A stretch of DNA of 64,000 nucleotides from an uncultured Roseobacter sp. Lineage in GTDB: Bacteria > Pseudomonadota > Alphaproteobacteria > Rhodobacterales > Rhodobacteraceae. Location: NCBI RefSeq assembly GCF_947495025.1, contig NZ_CANLXG010000002.1, positions 682,001-746,000 of the forward strand, read 5' to 3'. The notes under the pieces are model-generated. The model was not told the origin of the DNA. It made no database searches and saw only the letters and a list, made by a program, of their open reading frames with translations. Shown piece after piece: positions 33,485-44,600 of the stretch. The position numbers were made by a program, and so were the translations under genes. Position 1 is the first letter of the stretch; each line of letters begins with the position of its first letter.

Positions 33485-34398
33485 GCCCGCCCTTTATCTC
33501 TTTCGACGAAGGCGATGCTCTGCTCGACTGGATCGGTCTGACAGATGCACTGGCAGCCGGGCACCTTATGCCCCGCGCCGATATTGCCGATACGTTTCTT
33601 TATCGCGGAAACGACACGCTGCTGAACCGTGCAGCGTGGATTGACGGACTCGGTCTGGCTGTGAAATCAGCGACAGTTTTTCCCGGCAATTCCGGCAAAG
33701 AGGCATCGACGATCAACGGGGGTGTTACGCTTTACGCGGATGCGACCGGCGTACTTGAGGCAGTCATCGATTTTCATCTGGTCACCAAATGGAAGACCGC
33801 CGGCGACAGCCTGCTGGCTGCGCGGCGCCTCGCGCGACCCGAGAGTGAAAACATCCTGATTGTCGGAGCAGGGACCCAGGCGCGCGGTCTTCATGCGGCC
33901 TATTCCGCAGCCTTTCCGGATGCCCGTTTTACATTGTGGAACCGGACCCGTGCCAACGCCGAAAAACTGGCCGCTGAAATCGAAGGTCTGGCCATAGCGG
34001 ATGATCTGGAAACCGCCGTACGCGCGGCAGATATCGTGACCACCGCCACGATGACCACCGAACCCCTGCTGCGTGGCGACTGGCTGCAACCCGGCCAGCA
34101 CATCGACCTCATAGGTGCCTACAGGCCGGACATGCGCGAAGTGGATGATATCGCTCTGAACCGCGCGCGCGTTTTCGTCGACAGCCTTGAGACGACCGTG
34201 GGCCATATCGGAGAGCTGAAAATTCCGATCGGACTGGGCACTTTTGAGGCCTCACAGATTGTCAGTGATTATTACGGACCAGACAGATTTAAACGGCAGT
34301 CCCCCGACGAAATCACATTGTTTAAAAATGGCGGTGGTGCGCATCTGGACCTGATGACCAGCCGCTACATTCTCGATCGCTGGAGTACGCGCGCATGA
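33481..34398 (+). CDS. Ornithine cyclodeaminase/mu-crystallin family protein
   Basis: A 305-residue protein of the OCD family. The NAD-binding loop is clear (NILIVGAGTQARGLHAAYSAAF), preceded by NGGVTLYADATGVLEAVID and followed by TTATMTTEPLLRGDWLQPGQHIDLIGAYRPDMREVDD. Members act as ornithine cyclodeaminase, alanine dehydrogenase, ketimine reductase or related imine enzymes, and sequence alone does not choose between these. The ATG overlaps the HAD stop, and its stop overlaps the alpha/beta hydrolase start. Confidence 0.9.
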   Translation: MSPPFISFDEGDALLDWIGLTDALAAGHLMPRADIADTFLYRGNDTLLNRAAWIDGLGLAVKSATVFPGNSGKEASTINGGVTLYADATGVLEAVIDFHLVTKWKTAGDSLLAARRLARPESENILIVGAGTQARGLHAAYSAAFPDARFTLWNRTRANAEKLAAEIEGLAIADDLETAVRAADIVTTATMTTEPLLRGDWLQPGQHIDLIGAYRPDMREVDDIALNRARVFVDSLETTVGHIGELKIPIGLGTFEASQIVSDYYGPDRFKRQSPDEITLFKNGGGAHLDLMTSRYILDRWSTRA

Positions 34399-35318
34399 TG
34401 TGGGCATATCTGATACTGGCCGCCGTAATCGCCACACCGCTGGTCATCGAAGCGACCCGCAAAAGGATGAACGCTGCCGCACGCAGCGAGGCGCCCGGTC
34501 AGTTTGCGGAGCTTCCCGACGGTGTGACTCATTACCAGTGGTGGGGGCCGGAGAACGGCCCGGTTGCCGTCTGCATTCACGGGCTCACGACACCGTCGTT
34601 TGTCTGGCGTGGCATCGCACAGGGGCTCAGTCAGATCGGATTTCGGGTCCTGACCTATGACCTTTACGGACGTGGGTATTCTGATCGGCCGAAAGGCAGA
34701 CAGGACGTCGCCTTTTTCCGCCGCCAGCTGAGCGAATTGCTGGACGACCAGCGCATTGATGACGACATTACTGTCGTCGGCTATTCAATGGGGGGCGCCA
34801 TTGCAGCCGCTTTCGCCGCCGCAGAGGCAGTTGCCATCCGACAGGTTGTGCTTCTGGCGCCTGCCGGGATGACGGATCTGTCAGGTGGTTTTTTCCGCCG
34901 GATGATGACGCTCCCGGTTGTCGGCACGTGGATGGCACTGGAGTTCTATCCGAACATTCTCCGCCGCGGGATCGCAGCAGAACGGTCACAGCCAGGCGCA
35001 AGTCAGCGCATAGCGGATCTGCAGGAAGCCGAGATAAACTGGCGTGGATTTATTCCCGCTGTTGCCTCCAGTCTGCGCGGCATACTGCGTGAGGACCTGC
35101 GGCCTTTCCATGAAACACTGCAGAAAGAGGGTGTGCCGGTGATGGCCATCTGGGGTCGTCAGGACGACGTGATACCGATCACTGCAGCAGATCGTCTGAT
35201 CGACTGGAACCCGACGGTGCAGACTGTCATTCTGGACGATGCCGGCCACGGGCTGACCTATACCCATGTCACAACAGTGCTGGATCATATCCATGAATTC
35301 ACCCACCAGAGTGGTTAG
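34395..35318 (+). CDS. Alpha/beta hydrolase with N-terminal membrane anchor
   Basis: A 307-residue hydrolase. One N-terminal hydrophobic helix (about residues 3-19) is followed by an alpha/beta hydrolase domain: oxyanion CIHGLTTPSFVWRG, nucleophile Ser in VVGYSMGGAIAAA, acid Asp in IWGRQDDVIP and His in DDAGHGLTYTH. Substrate unknown. It is the last gene of the coupled fghA chain, and its stop overlaps the convergent MFS gene by 4 bp. Confidence 0.9.
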   Translation: MMWAYLILAAVIATPLVIEATRKRMNAAARSEAPGQFAELPDGVTHYQWWGPENGPVAVCIHGLTTPSFVWRGIAQGLSQIGFRVLTYDLYGRGYSDRPKGRQDVAFFRRQLSELLDDQRIDDDITVVGYSMGGAIAAAFAAAEAVAIRQVVLLAPAGMTDLSGGFFRRMMTLPVVGTWMALEFYPNILRRGIAAERSQPGASQRIADLQEAEINWRGFIPAVASSLRGILREDLRPFHETLQKEGVPVMAIWGRQDDVIPITAADRLIDWNPTVQTVILDDAGHGLTYTHVTTVLDHIHEFTHQSG

Positions 35319-36556
35319 GCGGTGCGCAGTCCTTCGAGGCGACGCTCCCGGATCGGCAGGTGGATGATGGCGCTGAACGCACCAACACCCACACCGATCC
35401 ACCAGACAAGTGTGTAGTCACCATAAATGTCGTACATCCGGCCACCCAGCCAGACACCCAGGAAACTGCCCAGCTGGTGGCTGAGAAACACGATGCCGTA
35501 AAGCGTCCCCATATAGCGCAACCCGTAGATATGGGCGACCAGACCGGACGTCAGCGGGATCGTAGCCAGCCACAGCGCACCCATCGCAATCGAGAACAGG
35601 ATGACGCTTTCCGGCGTGATGGGGAAAAGAATGAAAAGCGCCGCGACGATGGTCCGGCCGGTGTATATGCCGGCCAGCAGATATTTCTTTGAGTACCGCT
35701 TGCCCAGCCAGCCGGCCAACAGTGTTCCGCCGATATTGGCGAACCCGATGAGCGAGATGGCAACCGCACCCAGCGCCGACGTCGTGCTGATGCCCATGTT
35801 GTCCAGCATACCGCCGGGCATGATCGGTCCGCAAAGCTCGGTCACAAAAGCCGGGAAATGTGCAGTGATGAACGCGATCTGGTAGCCGCAGGAAAAGAAC
35901 CCAAGGTAGATGAAAGTGTAGGAAGGGTCTTTGAAGGCCTTGACCAGAATCTCGCCCAGGCTCTCTTCCAGCTCCGACTTGCTCGCCATTGCCGGGGCAC
36001 GCATCAGCGGCAGCAGCAGAAGCACCGCCAGAATAGCTGCGGCAAATATGATGAAAACGCTTTGCCAGGGCATGACACTCAGCAGCCATTCGGCCACGGG
36101 TGGGCCGAAAATCTGGCCGCCACTGCCCGCCGCCGAGACAATCGCCAGCGACATGGATCGGTTTTCATCTGTCGCTGCACGGCCCACCACGGCCAGGATT
36201 ACGCCGAACCCGGTGCCCGCAATACCAAAGCCCAGCAGCCAGGCATAAAGCTGGTGTTCCAGTGGCGTTACCGAATTGGCAGACAAAACAAGCCCCAGCG
36301 CATAGATCACCGCGCCAAAGATGATTGCCTTTCGGTCGCCGATTTTTTCTGCCAGCGCACCGAACAGTGGCTGCCCGATGCCCCATGCGAGGTTCTGAAT
36401 GGCAATCGCGAGCGAAAACTCGGCCCGCAGCCAGCCAAATTCCTCTGCGATCGGAATCTGGAATACGCCAAATGTCGAACGGATCGCGAAACTGACCAGG
36501 ATGATCAGCATCCCGACAATCAGTACGGGAGTAAAAAGGGGCGCGCGCTCTGACAT
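35315..36556 (-). CDS. MFS transporter (oxalate/formate antiporter-like group)
   Basis: A 413-residue major facilitator with 12 hydrophobic segments. The start at 36556 (MSERAPLFTPVLIVGM) follows AGGAG with a spacing of 5-6; 11 extra in-frame residues upstream are unlikely. The cytoplasmic loop 2-3 motif FGALAEKIGDRKAI and the repeat LLAGWLGKRYSKKYLLAGIYTGRTIVA are typical, and the overall pattern resembles monocarboxylate/OFA-type members. Substrate unknown. It is divergent from zapE. Confidence 0.9.
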   Translation of the reverse strand: MSERAPLFTPVLIVGMLIILVSFAIRSTFGVFQIPIAEEFGWLRAEFSLAIAIQNLAWGIGQPLFGALAEKIGDRKAIIFGAVIYALGLVLSANSVTPLEHQLYAWLLGFGIAGTGFGVILAVVGRAATDENRSMSLAIVSAAGSGGQIFGPPVAEWLLSVMPWQSVFIIFAAAILAVLLLLPLMRAPAMASKSELEESLGEILVKAFKDPSYTFIYLGFFSCGYQIAFITAHFPAFVTELCGPIMPGGMLDNMGISTTSALGAVAISLIGFANIGGTLLAGWLGKRYSKKYLLAGIYTGRTIVAALFILFPITPESVILFSIAMGALWLATIPLTSGLVAHIYGLRYMGTLYGIVFLSHQLGSFLGVWLGGRMYDIYGDYTLVWWIGVGVGAFSAIIHLPIRERRLEGLRTA

Positions 36557-36689
36557 TGGTATTCTCCTGCCTGTGATGACCGTAACCATGGAAAGACGCA
36601 GGTCAAATCAGGAGTTTTTACGCAAACATCACCTTCGCTGATGCACCCCGCCTCTTTTCCCCGGACGGGGCGCGGGTTATGCCGGTGAC

Positions 36690-37748
36690 ATGGACACTCT
36701 GCTTGACCTCTACACCCGCATGACCAATGACGGCACGTTACAGTCGGATCCTGCACAGGTTGCGGTCTTACCGGAGTTTGAACGCATCCGTGCCGCCCTG
36801 GCAACACCCGTCAAAAAGGGTCTTTTCCGCAAAGCGCCCGAGCCTCCCAAAGGGCTTTACCTCTGGGGGGGAGTCGGGCGCGGGAAATCCATGCTGATGG
36901 ACTTTTTTGTCGAACACCTCGGTGATGTACCTGCAAGACGCGTGCATTTTCACGCCTTTATGCAGGAAATCCATGCCGCCATGCACGAAGCCCGGAAAAC
37001 CGGTGTCGAGGATGCAATTGCCCCCGTTGCCGCCGATGTCGCGGCCTCTGTGCGTCTGCTGGCTTTTGACGAAATGCAGATCACGGATATCACCGACGCC
37101 ATGATCGTCGGACGCCTGTTTGAGGCGCTGTTCGCAGCCGGCGTCGTCGTTGTCACGACATCCAACAGAGTTCCCGGTGATCTCTATAAAGACGGTCTTA
37201 ACCGCGACCTTTTCCTGCCCTTTATCGCGCTGATCAGCGAGAAAATGGTTGTGCACGAGCTGGTCAGCCCGACCGATTACAGGCAGGACCGTCTGGGCGG
37301 CCAACAGGTTTATTTCACACCTGTGAACAGTGACAGCCGGGCTGCAATGGACGCTGTCTGGAATGACCTCACCGGAGGGCCCGCCACGCCGCTGGTTCTT
37401 CGGGTTAAGGGGCGCGAGGTAGAGATACCACGCTTTCGCAACGGTATCGCCCGCGCGCGCTTTCACGAGTTGTGTGGCCGCCACCTCGGGCCTGCAGACT
37501 ATCTTGCGCTCGCTGACGCAATCCGCGTGCTGGTCCTGGACGATATTCCGACACTCTCAAGGAACAACTTCAACGAAGCCAGACGCTTTGTGACGCTGAT
37601 AGATGCGCTTTACGAGGCACGGGTCCGGCTGATCTGCTCTGCGGCGGCCAAGCCGGAGATGCTGTACGTCGAAGGCGAGGGGACATTTGAGTTTGAGAGA
37701 ACCGCGTCACGTCTGCGCGAAATGCAGTCAGAAGGCTGGGGCTTCTAA
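36690..37748 (+). CDS. zapE: Cell division protein ZapE (AFG1-family ATPase)
   Basis: A 352-residue AAA-type ATPase. Walker A GGVGRGKSMLMDFF, Walker B VRLLAFDEMQITDI, sensor VVVTTSNRVPGDLYKDGLNRDLFLPFI and the tail LREMQSEGWG match ZapE/AFG1 (350-380 residues). In E. coli ZapE associates with the constricting Z ring. Its stop overlaps the stop of the minus-strand orphan gene by 4 bp. Confidence 0.94.
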   Translation: MDTLLDLYTRMTNDGTLQSDPAQVAVLPEFERIRAALATPVKKGLFRKAPEPPKGLYLWGGVGRGKSMLMDFFVEHLGDVPARRVHFHAFMQEIHAAMHEARKTGVEDAIAPVAADVAASVRLLAFDEMQITDITDAMIVGRLFEALFAAGVVVVTTSNRVPGDLYKDGLNRDLFLPFIALISEKMVVHELVSPTDYRQDRLGGQQVYFTPVNSDSRAAMDAVWNDLTGGPATPLVLRVKGREVEIPRFRNGIARARFHELCGRHLGPADYLALADAIRVLVLDDIPTLSRNNFNEARRFVTLIDALYEARVRLICSAAAKPEMLYVEGEGTFEFERTASRLREMQSEGWGF

Positions 37749-38251
37749 CCGCCGGCGGTTTCAAGAAACGCCTGCAACAGGCGATCCGTATCCGGACGAC
37801 CGCCGGACAGTATCAGAGCATCAGGCAGGCTGAAAACACCATCGCGGTGACCTGCGACAATGGCAGCGCTGATGTAGGCATCGCTCTGGCGGCCTGCGAG
37901 TGTGCGGACCAGAAGATCATGCAGGCTGTCATTGCCAGCGGCGTGATAGCCCAGACCGGCCAGCACCTGATGCACCCGCAGGCTCAGATCATGCGCGCCG
38001 ACGCTGCGATCCGTCAGCCGCAGCGGTTGTGCAACCCGGTGGCTTACCGGCACACGGTTCGGATCCGAAAGGGCCGCGGGGGCCGTGATGCGCAGCAGCG
38101 ATACGTCTGCACGGGCAACGTCGGCCCGTTCAGTGCCAACGGGAGCACCAATTACACCCGCACCGGCCACAACTGCCAGTCCGACAGCACAGGCTGCAGC
38201 AGCAATCAGACAGCGCTGCTGTATTCTGCGCCGCGCTGACAGGCGCGACAT
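37745..38251 (-). CDS. Hypothetical membrane-anchored protein
   Basis: About 168 residues with no recognised domain. A basic N terminus (MSRLSARRRIQQR) precedes one hydrophobic helix (CLIAAAACAVGLAVVAGAGVIGA), then a probably periplasmic region (VAQPLRLTDRSVGAHDLSLRVHQVLAGLGYHAAGNDSLHDLLVRTLAGRQSDAYISAAIVAGHRDG). The coding assignment rests on this coherent layout and codon pattern. Start is uncertain: 38251 is preferred, with upstream in-frame ATGs at 38287 and 38374. It lies downstream of folC and may belong to that operon. Confidence 0.6.
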   Translation of the reverse strand: MSRLSARRRIQQRCLIAAAACAVGLAVVAGAGVIGAPVGTERADVARADVSLLRITAPAALSDPNRVPVSHRVAQPLRLTDRSVGAHDLSLRVHQVLAGLGYHAAGNDSLHDLLVRTLAGRQSDAYISAAIVAGHRDGVFSLPDALILSGGRPDTDRLLQAFLETAGG

Positions 38252-38428
38252 ATCAAGTCCGGACCCGCCTGTCCGGCTTTCTGACCACATGAATGCTGCC
38301 CCCCACAGGCAATATTCCCGCCCTGCGTGAAATTCCGCAGGGACAAGCGGGCAAGATATAGACGCGGGATTCACGCAGCGTCAATATCGTCAGACGGGAA
38401 CTACATTTTGTGGCCAAAAGGACTCACT

Positions 38429-39703
38429 TCAGCCGTTGTCGCGGAGAACCGAGCCGGCCAGATACAGCGAACCACAGATCAGAATGCGCGCCTGCGGTGC
38501 ACGTGACGTGATCTGGGCGATAGCCTCGCGCACATCCGGCGCCACGGTTGCATCAAGACCCGCGTCGCTTGCCGCTTCGGCGGTTGCCTCGGCGGGAAGC
38601 GTATTCGCCTCTCCGGGAATGGATACCGCAACCAGCCCCTCTGCCACTGCTGCAACCGGGCGCATATAGCCCCCGACATCCTTGGTGTTGAGCATACCAC
38701 AGATCAGCCATGTCTGGCGCGCAGGCAAAGTCTGCAGATGCTGCGCCAGAGCCTCTCCGGCAGCGGGATTATGACCGCCGTCCAGCCACAGTTCCGCCGA
38801 ACCCGCCGCTTCAGCGAGTGGCCCATGCTGCAGCCGCTGCATACGCGCGGGCCAGCTGGCGCGTGTCACAGCAGCCTCGCAGGCACTGCTGTCCGCACCA
38901 AGTTGCCTCAGCACCGTCAGCGCAGCACCCGCATTCATGATCTGATGTGCACCGGGCAATGCAGGGAGCGGCAGGTCAAGCAGACCTGTCTCGTCCTGAT
39001 AGACCATGCGGTCCCTTTCAGGCCCGACATGCCATTGCTGGCCATAAGCAAAAAGTGGCGCTCCCAGACCGGCGGCCCTCGCCTCAATCACATCCATGCC
39101 CTCATCAGTCTGCTGTGATACCACACAGGGCACACCGCGTTTTATGATGCCCGCTTTTTCGCCTGCGATCTGGCCTATGGTATCTCCAAGAAACTGCTGG
39201 TGATCGAGAGAAACCGGCGTGATGACCGTCATCGCCGGGCGGTCGACAACATTTGTCGCATCCAGCCGGCCACCCAGACCTACCTCCAGCAGCGTGTAAT
39301 CAGCCCGCGCGCGCGAAAACGCGAGGATCGCCGCACAGGTCGTGATTTCAAAATAGGTGATATCCGCACCGCCATTGGCGTCGTAGCACTCATCCAGCAC
39401 CGATGTCAGATCTGTCTCATCGATGAGGTCTCCGGACACACGGATACGCTCGTGAAACCGTGCCAGATGCGGACTGGTATAGGCATGAACGCTGTGGCCG
39501 GCGGCCTCTAGACCGGCGCGGATCATCGCCTGGGTTGATCCCTTGCCGTTCGTCCCCGCCAGATGGATCACCGGCGGCAGTTCGTTCTGCGGATTTCCAA
39601 GCGCGTCCAGCAGACGCCAGACCCGGTCCAGGGTCAGGTCAATCACCTTGGGATGCAGCGCCATCATCCGTTCCAGAATGACGTCCGATGTCAGCGCCGT
39701 CAT
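38429..39703 (-). CDS. folC: Bifunctional dihydrofolate synthase/folylpolyglutamate synthase
   Basis: A 424-residue Mur-ligase-fold enzyme adding glutamate to dihydropteroate and folates. The P-loop is [20 protein letters not shown], with the family segments [48 protein letters not shown] and [16 protein letters not shown]. The start overlaps the accD stop (ATGA). The accD-folC order is common in bacteria. Confidence 0.96.
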   Translation of the reverse strand: MTALTSDVILERMMALHPKVIDLTLDRVWRLLDALGNPQNELPPVIHLAGTNGKGSTQAMIRAGLEAAGHSVHAYTSPHLARFHERIRVSGDLIDETDLTSVLDECYDANGGADITYFEITTCAAILAFSRARADYTLLEVGLGGRLDATNVVDRPAMTVITPVSLDHQQFLGDTIGQIAGEKAGIIKRGVPCVVSQQTDEGMDVIEARAAGLGAPLFAYGQQWHVGPERDRMVYQDETGLLDLPLPALPGAHQIMNAGAALTVLRQLGADSSACEAAVTRASWPARMQRLQHGPLAEAAGSAELWLDGGHNPAAGEALAQHLQTLPARQTWLICGMLNTKDVGGYMRPVAAVAEGLVAVSIPGEANTLPAEATAEAASDAGLDATVAPDVREAIAQITSRAPQARILICGSLYLAGSVLRDNG

Positions 39704-40665
39704 TTCTTTGGCGGGTCCTGCGGGGCTGCGGCTGCTTCCTCCATAACTGCCTCGGCGGCCTCGGCAGTGGCTTCCTGCTCGGGGTCCGGCGCGGGCAGGT
39801 CACCGCGTACGGGCGGCGGCATCCCCAGCAGCATTCGCGTGATGGTGATCAGTTCTTCACGCATCTGACCGCGATGGGTCACGCGGTCCAGCATTCCGTG
39901 ATCCAGCAGGTATTCCGCGCGCTGGAAGCCCTCCGGCAGTTTTTCCCGGATCGTCTGTTCAATCACGCGCGGCCCCGCAAAACAGATCAGCGCATTGGGC
40001 TCGGCGATATGCACATCACCCAGCATCGCATAGCTGGCCGTAACACCGCCTGTCGTCGGATGCGTCAGAACAACGATGTACGGCAGACCTGCCTCTTTCA
40101 GCATCTGCACGGCCACCGTCGTGCGGGGCATCTGCATCAGCGACAGGATACCTTCCTGCATACGCGCGCCGCCGGCTGCCGAAAACAGGATCAGCGGGCG
40201 CTTGAGCTTTACCGCTTCTTCGGCCGCCGCGATAATCGCGTTGCCCACATACATGCCCATCGAACCGGCCATAAAAGAGAAGTCCTGCGCGGCGGCGACG
40301 ATCGGCGTGCGTCCGATCTCTCCGCGGGCCACAAGCATAGCTTCTTTTTCAGAGGTCTGCTTCTGAGCAGCTTTAAGGCGATCCGGATACCGCTTCTGGT
40401 CCCGGAAGTTCAGCGGATCAGCCTTTGGCGCTCTGACGTCAACTTCGGTAAAGACGCCGCCGTCAAAAAGCGCCGTGAACCGGTCGCGTGCCGTGATGTG
40501 CATGTGATGGTCACAGCTGGAGCAGACATTCAGGTTGTCTGCCACTTCACGGTGAAACAACATGGTCCCGCACTCGGGGCATTTGGTCCACAGATTGTCC
40601 GGTGTCTCACGACGCGAGAAGATCGAATTGATCCTCGGCCGGACATAGTTCGTGATCCAGTTCAT
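39700..40665 (-). CDS. accD: Acetyl-CoA carboxylase carboxyltransferase subunit beta
   Basis: 321 residues. The N-terminal four-cysteine zinc ribbon is visible ([23 protein letters not shown]), followed by the carboxyltransferase core ([60 protein letters not shown]). The C-terminal tail of about 35 residues is Ala/Pro/Glu-rich and low complexity. It pairs with AccA to make malonyl-CoA for fatty acid synthesis. It is translationally coupled to folC. Confidence 0.97.
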   Translation of the reverse strand: MNWITNYVRPRINSIFSRRETPDNLWTKCPECGTMLFHREVADNLNVCSSCDHHMHITARDRFTALFDGGVFTEVDVRAPKADPLNFRDQKRYPDRLKAAQKQTSEKEAMLVARGEIGRTPIVAAAQDFSFMAGSMGMYVGNAIIAAAEEAVKLKRPLILFSAAGGARMQEGILSLMQMPRTTVAVQMLKEAGLPYIVVLTHPTTGGVTASYAMLGDVHIAEPNALICFAGPRVIEQTIREKLPEGFQRAEYLLDHGMLDRVTHRGQMREELITITRMLLGMPPPVRGDLPAPDPEQEATAEAAEAVMEEAAAAPQDPPKK

Positions 40666-40721
40666 ACGGCCACCCCTGTTACTCTCAGGCCCTAAATAAG
40701 GCGGTACTGCACAAAGTGCAA

Positions 40722-41621
40722 TCAGCGGCGAAGCGCAAGACGCGCGCCCAGCCAGCTGACAAACATCAGCGCGAAATCGACGGGCAGCCAGGCCCGGAGC
40801 GTGTCAGCGTCCTCCATCGAGAAAGGCGTGACATACAGTGACAGGCCTGACAGCCCGTCGGGCAGTGAGACGAAAAGGATTGCAGCCACGTTGTTTACGA
40901 AATGCACCGCGATGGCAGGCCCGAGCGTACCCGAGCGCGCGGTCAGATCTGCCATCAGTACGCCGAACATCACCGCCCAGAGCGCAATCAGTGTCGCGTT
41001 CGGTCCAGCCTGCAACGGCATGTAGTGGCCCAGGCCAAAAAGCAGTGACGGCACGATCAGCCAGACCACGCGCGGGCGAAACCGGGCCGCCAGCTGTTGC
41101 TGGATATAACCACGAAACAGGATTTCCTCGGCGCTGACCTGGACAAGGACTGCACCGACGGACAACGGCAGGATCAGCATCCATGTCGAAAAACCGAGGT
41201 TGGGTGCGAGATCCACGCCCATACCCCAGGGCGGCAGCACGAATATCGCAGCGTTCAGGACCAGAAGCACAATAAGCACATCCAGAAACTGCCGGCGTGT
41301 CCGGGAAAAATCACCAAACACACTGGTGATCCCGCGGTTGTGCGCCACCCGCACAGCAACAGCGACACCCAGTGTCATAAACCCGAAGGTACCCAGAAGG
41401 ATCAGCATGCTGACCGGGGAAGTGCCGCCATTGAGCGAAGTAAAGAACCCGACAGCGCCCGGCCCGAGTACCGTTCCCAGAAACTGAAAAAACATCTGGT
41501 TGCACAGCAGATACACCCCTGCCACCAGTATCAGCCCTATAACCAGCCGCCACAGCTGCGCCGTCGGGCGCACCGGTTCGATCAGCGCGTCGTGGGCGCG
41601 GTAGTCCTGGCGGCTCAGCAT
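40722..41621 (-). CDS. CPBP family intramembrane glutamic endopeptidase
   Basis: A 299-residue protein with about eight membrane segments. The CAAX-protease/bacteriocin-processing (Abi) motifs are present: [13 protein letters not shown] (double Glu), FGLGHYMP (His) and [11 protein letters not shown] (His and Asn). It starts 2 bp after the stop of the ABC-like gene, so the two are probably co-transcribed and may act together at the membrane. Substrate unknown. Confidence 0.9.
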   Translation of the reverse strand: MLSRQDYRAHDALIEPVRPTAQLWRLVIGLILVAGVYLLCNQMFFQFLGTVLGPGAVGFFTSLNGGTSPVSMLILLGTFGFMTLGVAVAVRVAHNRGITSVFGDFSRTRRQFLDVLIVLLVLNAAIFVLPPWGMGVDLAPNLGFSTWMLILPLSVGAVLVQVSAEEILFRGYIQQQLAARFRPRVVWLIVPSLLFGLGHYMPLQAGPNATLIALWAVMFGVLMADLTARSGTLGPAIAVHFVNNVAAILFVSLPDGLSGLSLYVTPFSMEDADTLRAWLPVDFALMFVSWLGARLALRR

Positions 41622-41623
41622 GC

Positions 41624-44600
41624 TCAGTCGTCGACCTTTTCCCTGCCGGCGTCACGCCCGGCTTCTTCTTCGGCAGCCGCTGTCAGTTCAACTGCCCGGT
41701 CGCGCACGTTGACCCGAGCCTCCCGCAACAGTTCCGCCGCACCGGTCAGATGCTCGGCCACGGTCTGAAGCAACCGCATCAGAACAACCGGATCATTCTC
41801 AATCACCGAGCGGAACTGTTCTGCGCCAATGCGCAGGAACTGGGTTTCTTCTGTTGCGGCCAGGTCGAGCTGACGTGGTTCATTCAGAATGATCGCGAGA
41901 TCACCGATCAGCCGGCCTGGCTCGACAGCTGTCACATCGCGCGACACGCCGTCATCATCGCGGTAACTCATCATCGCCCTGCCGGAGAGGCACAGATAGG
42001 CCGCATCCGGTCGTTCACCCATAGAGAAGATGCGTTTGCCGGGCTTTGCCTTGTACCAGGTAGCCGAAAAGGCCAGCAACCGCTGACTGCGCGCGTCTAG
42101 ATTGGCAAAGAGCTCGGTACGCGAAATCGCGCGGATTTTGCGCCTCAGATCATCCGAGCCGGTGTCGCTATCATCGTGTGTTTCCATGACCGAGTCGCCA
42201 TCAATGCGCCCGTTCTGGATCTCCACGTAAATGTCGTAGGCCTCCGGATTGGCAAAGTTCTCTTCGAGGAAGATCAGTGTCGTTTTGGGCAGCAGTTCCT
42301 GAAGCCTGCTGCGGGTACGGCTGCGGGTTTCAGCGTCATGGCTGGCCAGCACCGTGTCGAGGATCAGAACGTCCGGGCGCTTGATCCCCGCACGGCTGAA
42401 GGCCGCACGTTCCAGGAAAACCGACGCAAGATTTGCGCCCCCGAGCCCGGTGGGAACATCAAGGATCGTCTCAGCCACCAGGCGTTTGAGCTCGTGGCGG
42501 GTCAGCACCTCGGCCACAACATCCTCGACCAGTTCGCCCTGCACACCGGCAACAGCGGATATCTTGCCGTAAAGAACATTCTCCATGATCGACAGGCGCG
42601 GCAGATAGTTGTCAGGCGTAATCGGAACAAAAAGATCCTGGGCACGGGCACGCATTTCCTCGGCTTTGGCGCGACGGATCTCCAGAATTTCCTGTTTGAA
42701 GGCTTCGGGAAACGCTGGGCCGATCTGTTCTGCACTGAAGGCAAACGGAACCGTCAGCAGAAGCGCGAATTCCTCTTCTGTCAGTGCCTGATCGCCCTTG
42801 TCCTGACGCCGCGCGGCAATATCGACCAGCCGCTCATAGAGCGTGTCCTCGATGCCCAGCGCGGTAAAGAGCGGGTGACTCGTACCGTCCATACCAAAGG
42901 TCTGGTGCAGTGTTTCGATCAGAGTCTGCGATATGGCAATGCCCTGCTCTGCAAGGCCCAGCTCGATAATCAGAGACAGAAAATCATGCTCGGCCGCCAG
43001 TCCCTGCTGGCTGATGTCGCGTTTGGGTGAGGCAAACATGAGGTTGCCGCCCAGCGGGATTGATGGATTGAATTCGTCGGGATGGAATCTGTGTACAACG
43101 GTATCAAGCCCACGCTCCACGAGGCGTTCGTGGACCTCTTCGCGCAGGGCAACGAGACGCGAGGCCAGATCAGGATGGTCTTCGGGATCCATCCGTGCCG
43201 CCAGCATCCTGCGGAACATAAACTCATCAAGACCCATCGCTTCCACGAGCTGGAACCACCACCCGCGGATTTCCTCGGCTGAATTGAGACCGGCAATTCC
43301 CGGATCCAGCCACTCTGCTCTGAGGCTGTCAGGACTGTTGCCCGACCGGGCGGCTTCGATCGTTTCGCGGTCCTTTCTGTCAGGGTCCCAGAGAACCGTT
43401 TTGGGGCTGGATTTCAGCGGCATCAGCAGATTGTCACCGAGAGTGCCGTTAAAGAGATACGGACGCGAATGCGCGTATCCGATCCGGGCTGCAATAACTG
43501 CCTGGTGCAGCCTGGCCAGTTCATGACCGGCGATTGTGACACTGCCCCGCGTCGGCATGACCTCGCGCGTCAGCAGCTCGGCCATGGCCGTACGTTCGAC
43601 CTGACTTGAGGACTTGATCGCAACCCGTGCGCCAGCCGGGATCTCAAGGTCAAGGTTTTCAAGAACAGCGTTTCCATCAGCATTCCGCACGGTGACGTTC
43701 TGGATGGATATGGCACCGTCAAGGTGCGGCACCTCTTCGGGTTCGCCTTCGAAGAGGCTCTCATCAATCATGCCCGAAGGCGCAAAACGCTCGGTCACGA
43801 TTTCCCAGCGCAAGGACATATCCTGAACCTGGTTGTAATAGGTCAGCAGCTCTTTCCAGGGACTGGACAGATCTTTGTACGCCGCCAGCGCCGCAACCAG
43901 AGCGCCAACTGTGATTTCGCCGCGGATGGCCAGAATACCGCCGACCGAATAGAAAAAGAACGGCGTCAGCTGGGTGATGAAGTTATTGAGAAACTTCATG
44001 AAGAATTTCTTCTGGTAGATCTGGAACCGGATATCAAACAGACGGCCAAGACGGCTGGTGAACCCCGCAAGGCGGAACCGCCAGCCACCGTTGGTGCGCA
44101 GGTCGGTAATGCCGGCGGCCGTTTCCCCGATCTCTGCGGCAAGCTGGCGGACCTCGACAATGCGCTTTTTGTTCAGCTGGTTGATCTGACGCTGCAGCAT
44201 CGGGATCAGCCATGCCTGCAGCGGAATGAGCGCGATACCGGCAAGGCCGAACCAGACGCTCTGGGCAAAAAGGAACACCACGATGATCAGCATCTGTCCG
44301 GCCTGGAAGACAGGCTGGGCCACTGCATCCCCCATCAGCCCACCCATCGGTTCAGCTTCGGAGGTGACCATCGACACCAGTTCGCCCTGGCTCGTGGACC
44401 GGAAATAGGCCCGAGGGAACCGCATCATGCGGCCGACCAGCTGGTACCGGAACCGACGCAGCAACCGCTCTGCCAGAACACCCTTCATCGTGTTCAGACG
44501 CATTTTCAGCAGCCCGTGCACCAGAACCGCGCCCAGATAAAGACCGCAGAGCGTCAGCAGGAACTGGGTCTGGCTGAACTGCACACCCATGACAATAACG

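Noticed and set aside
39688..40695. 335-codon plus-strand frame opposite accD
   Set aside because: Antisense to accD, whose zinc ribbon and carboxyltransferase core are clear.
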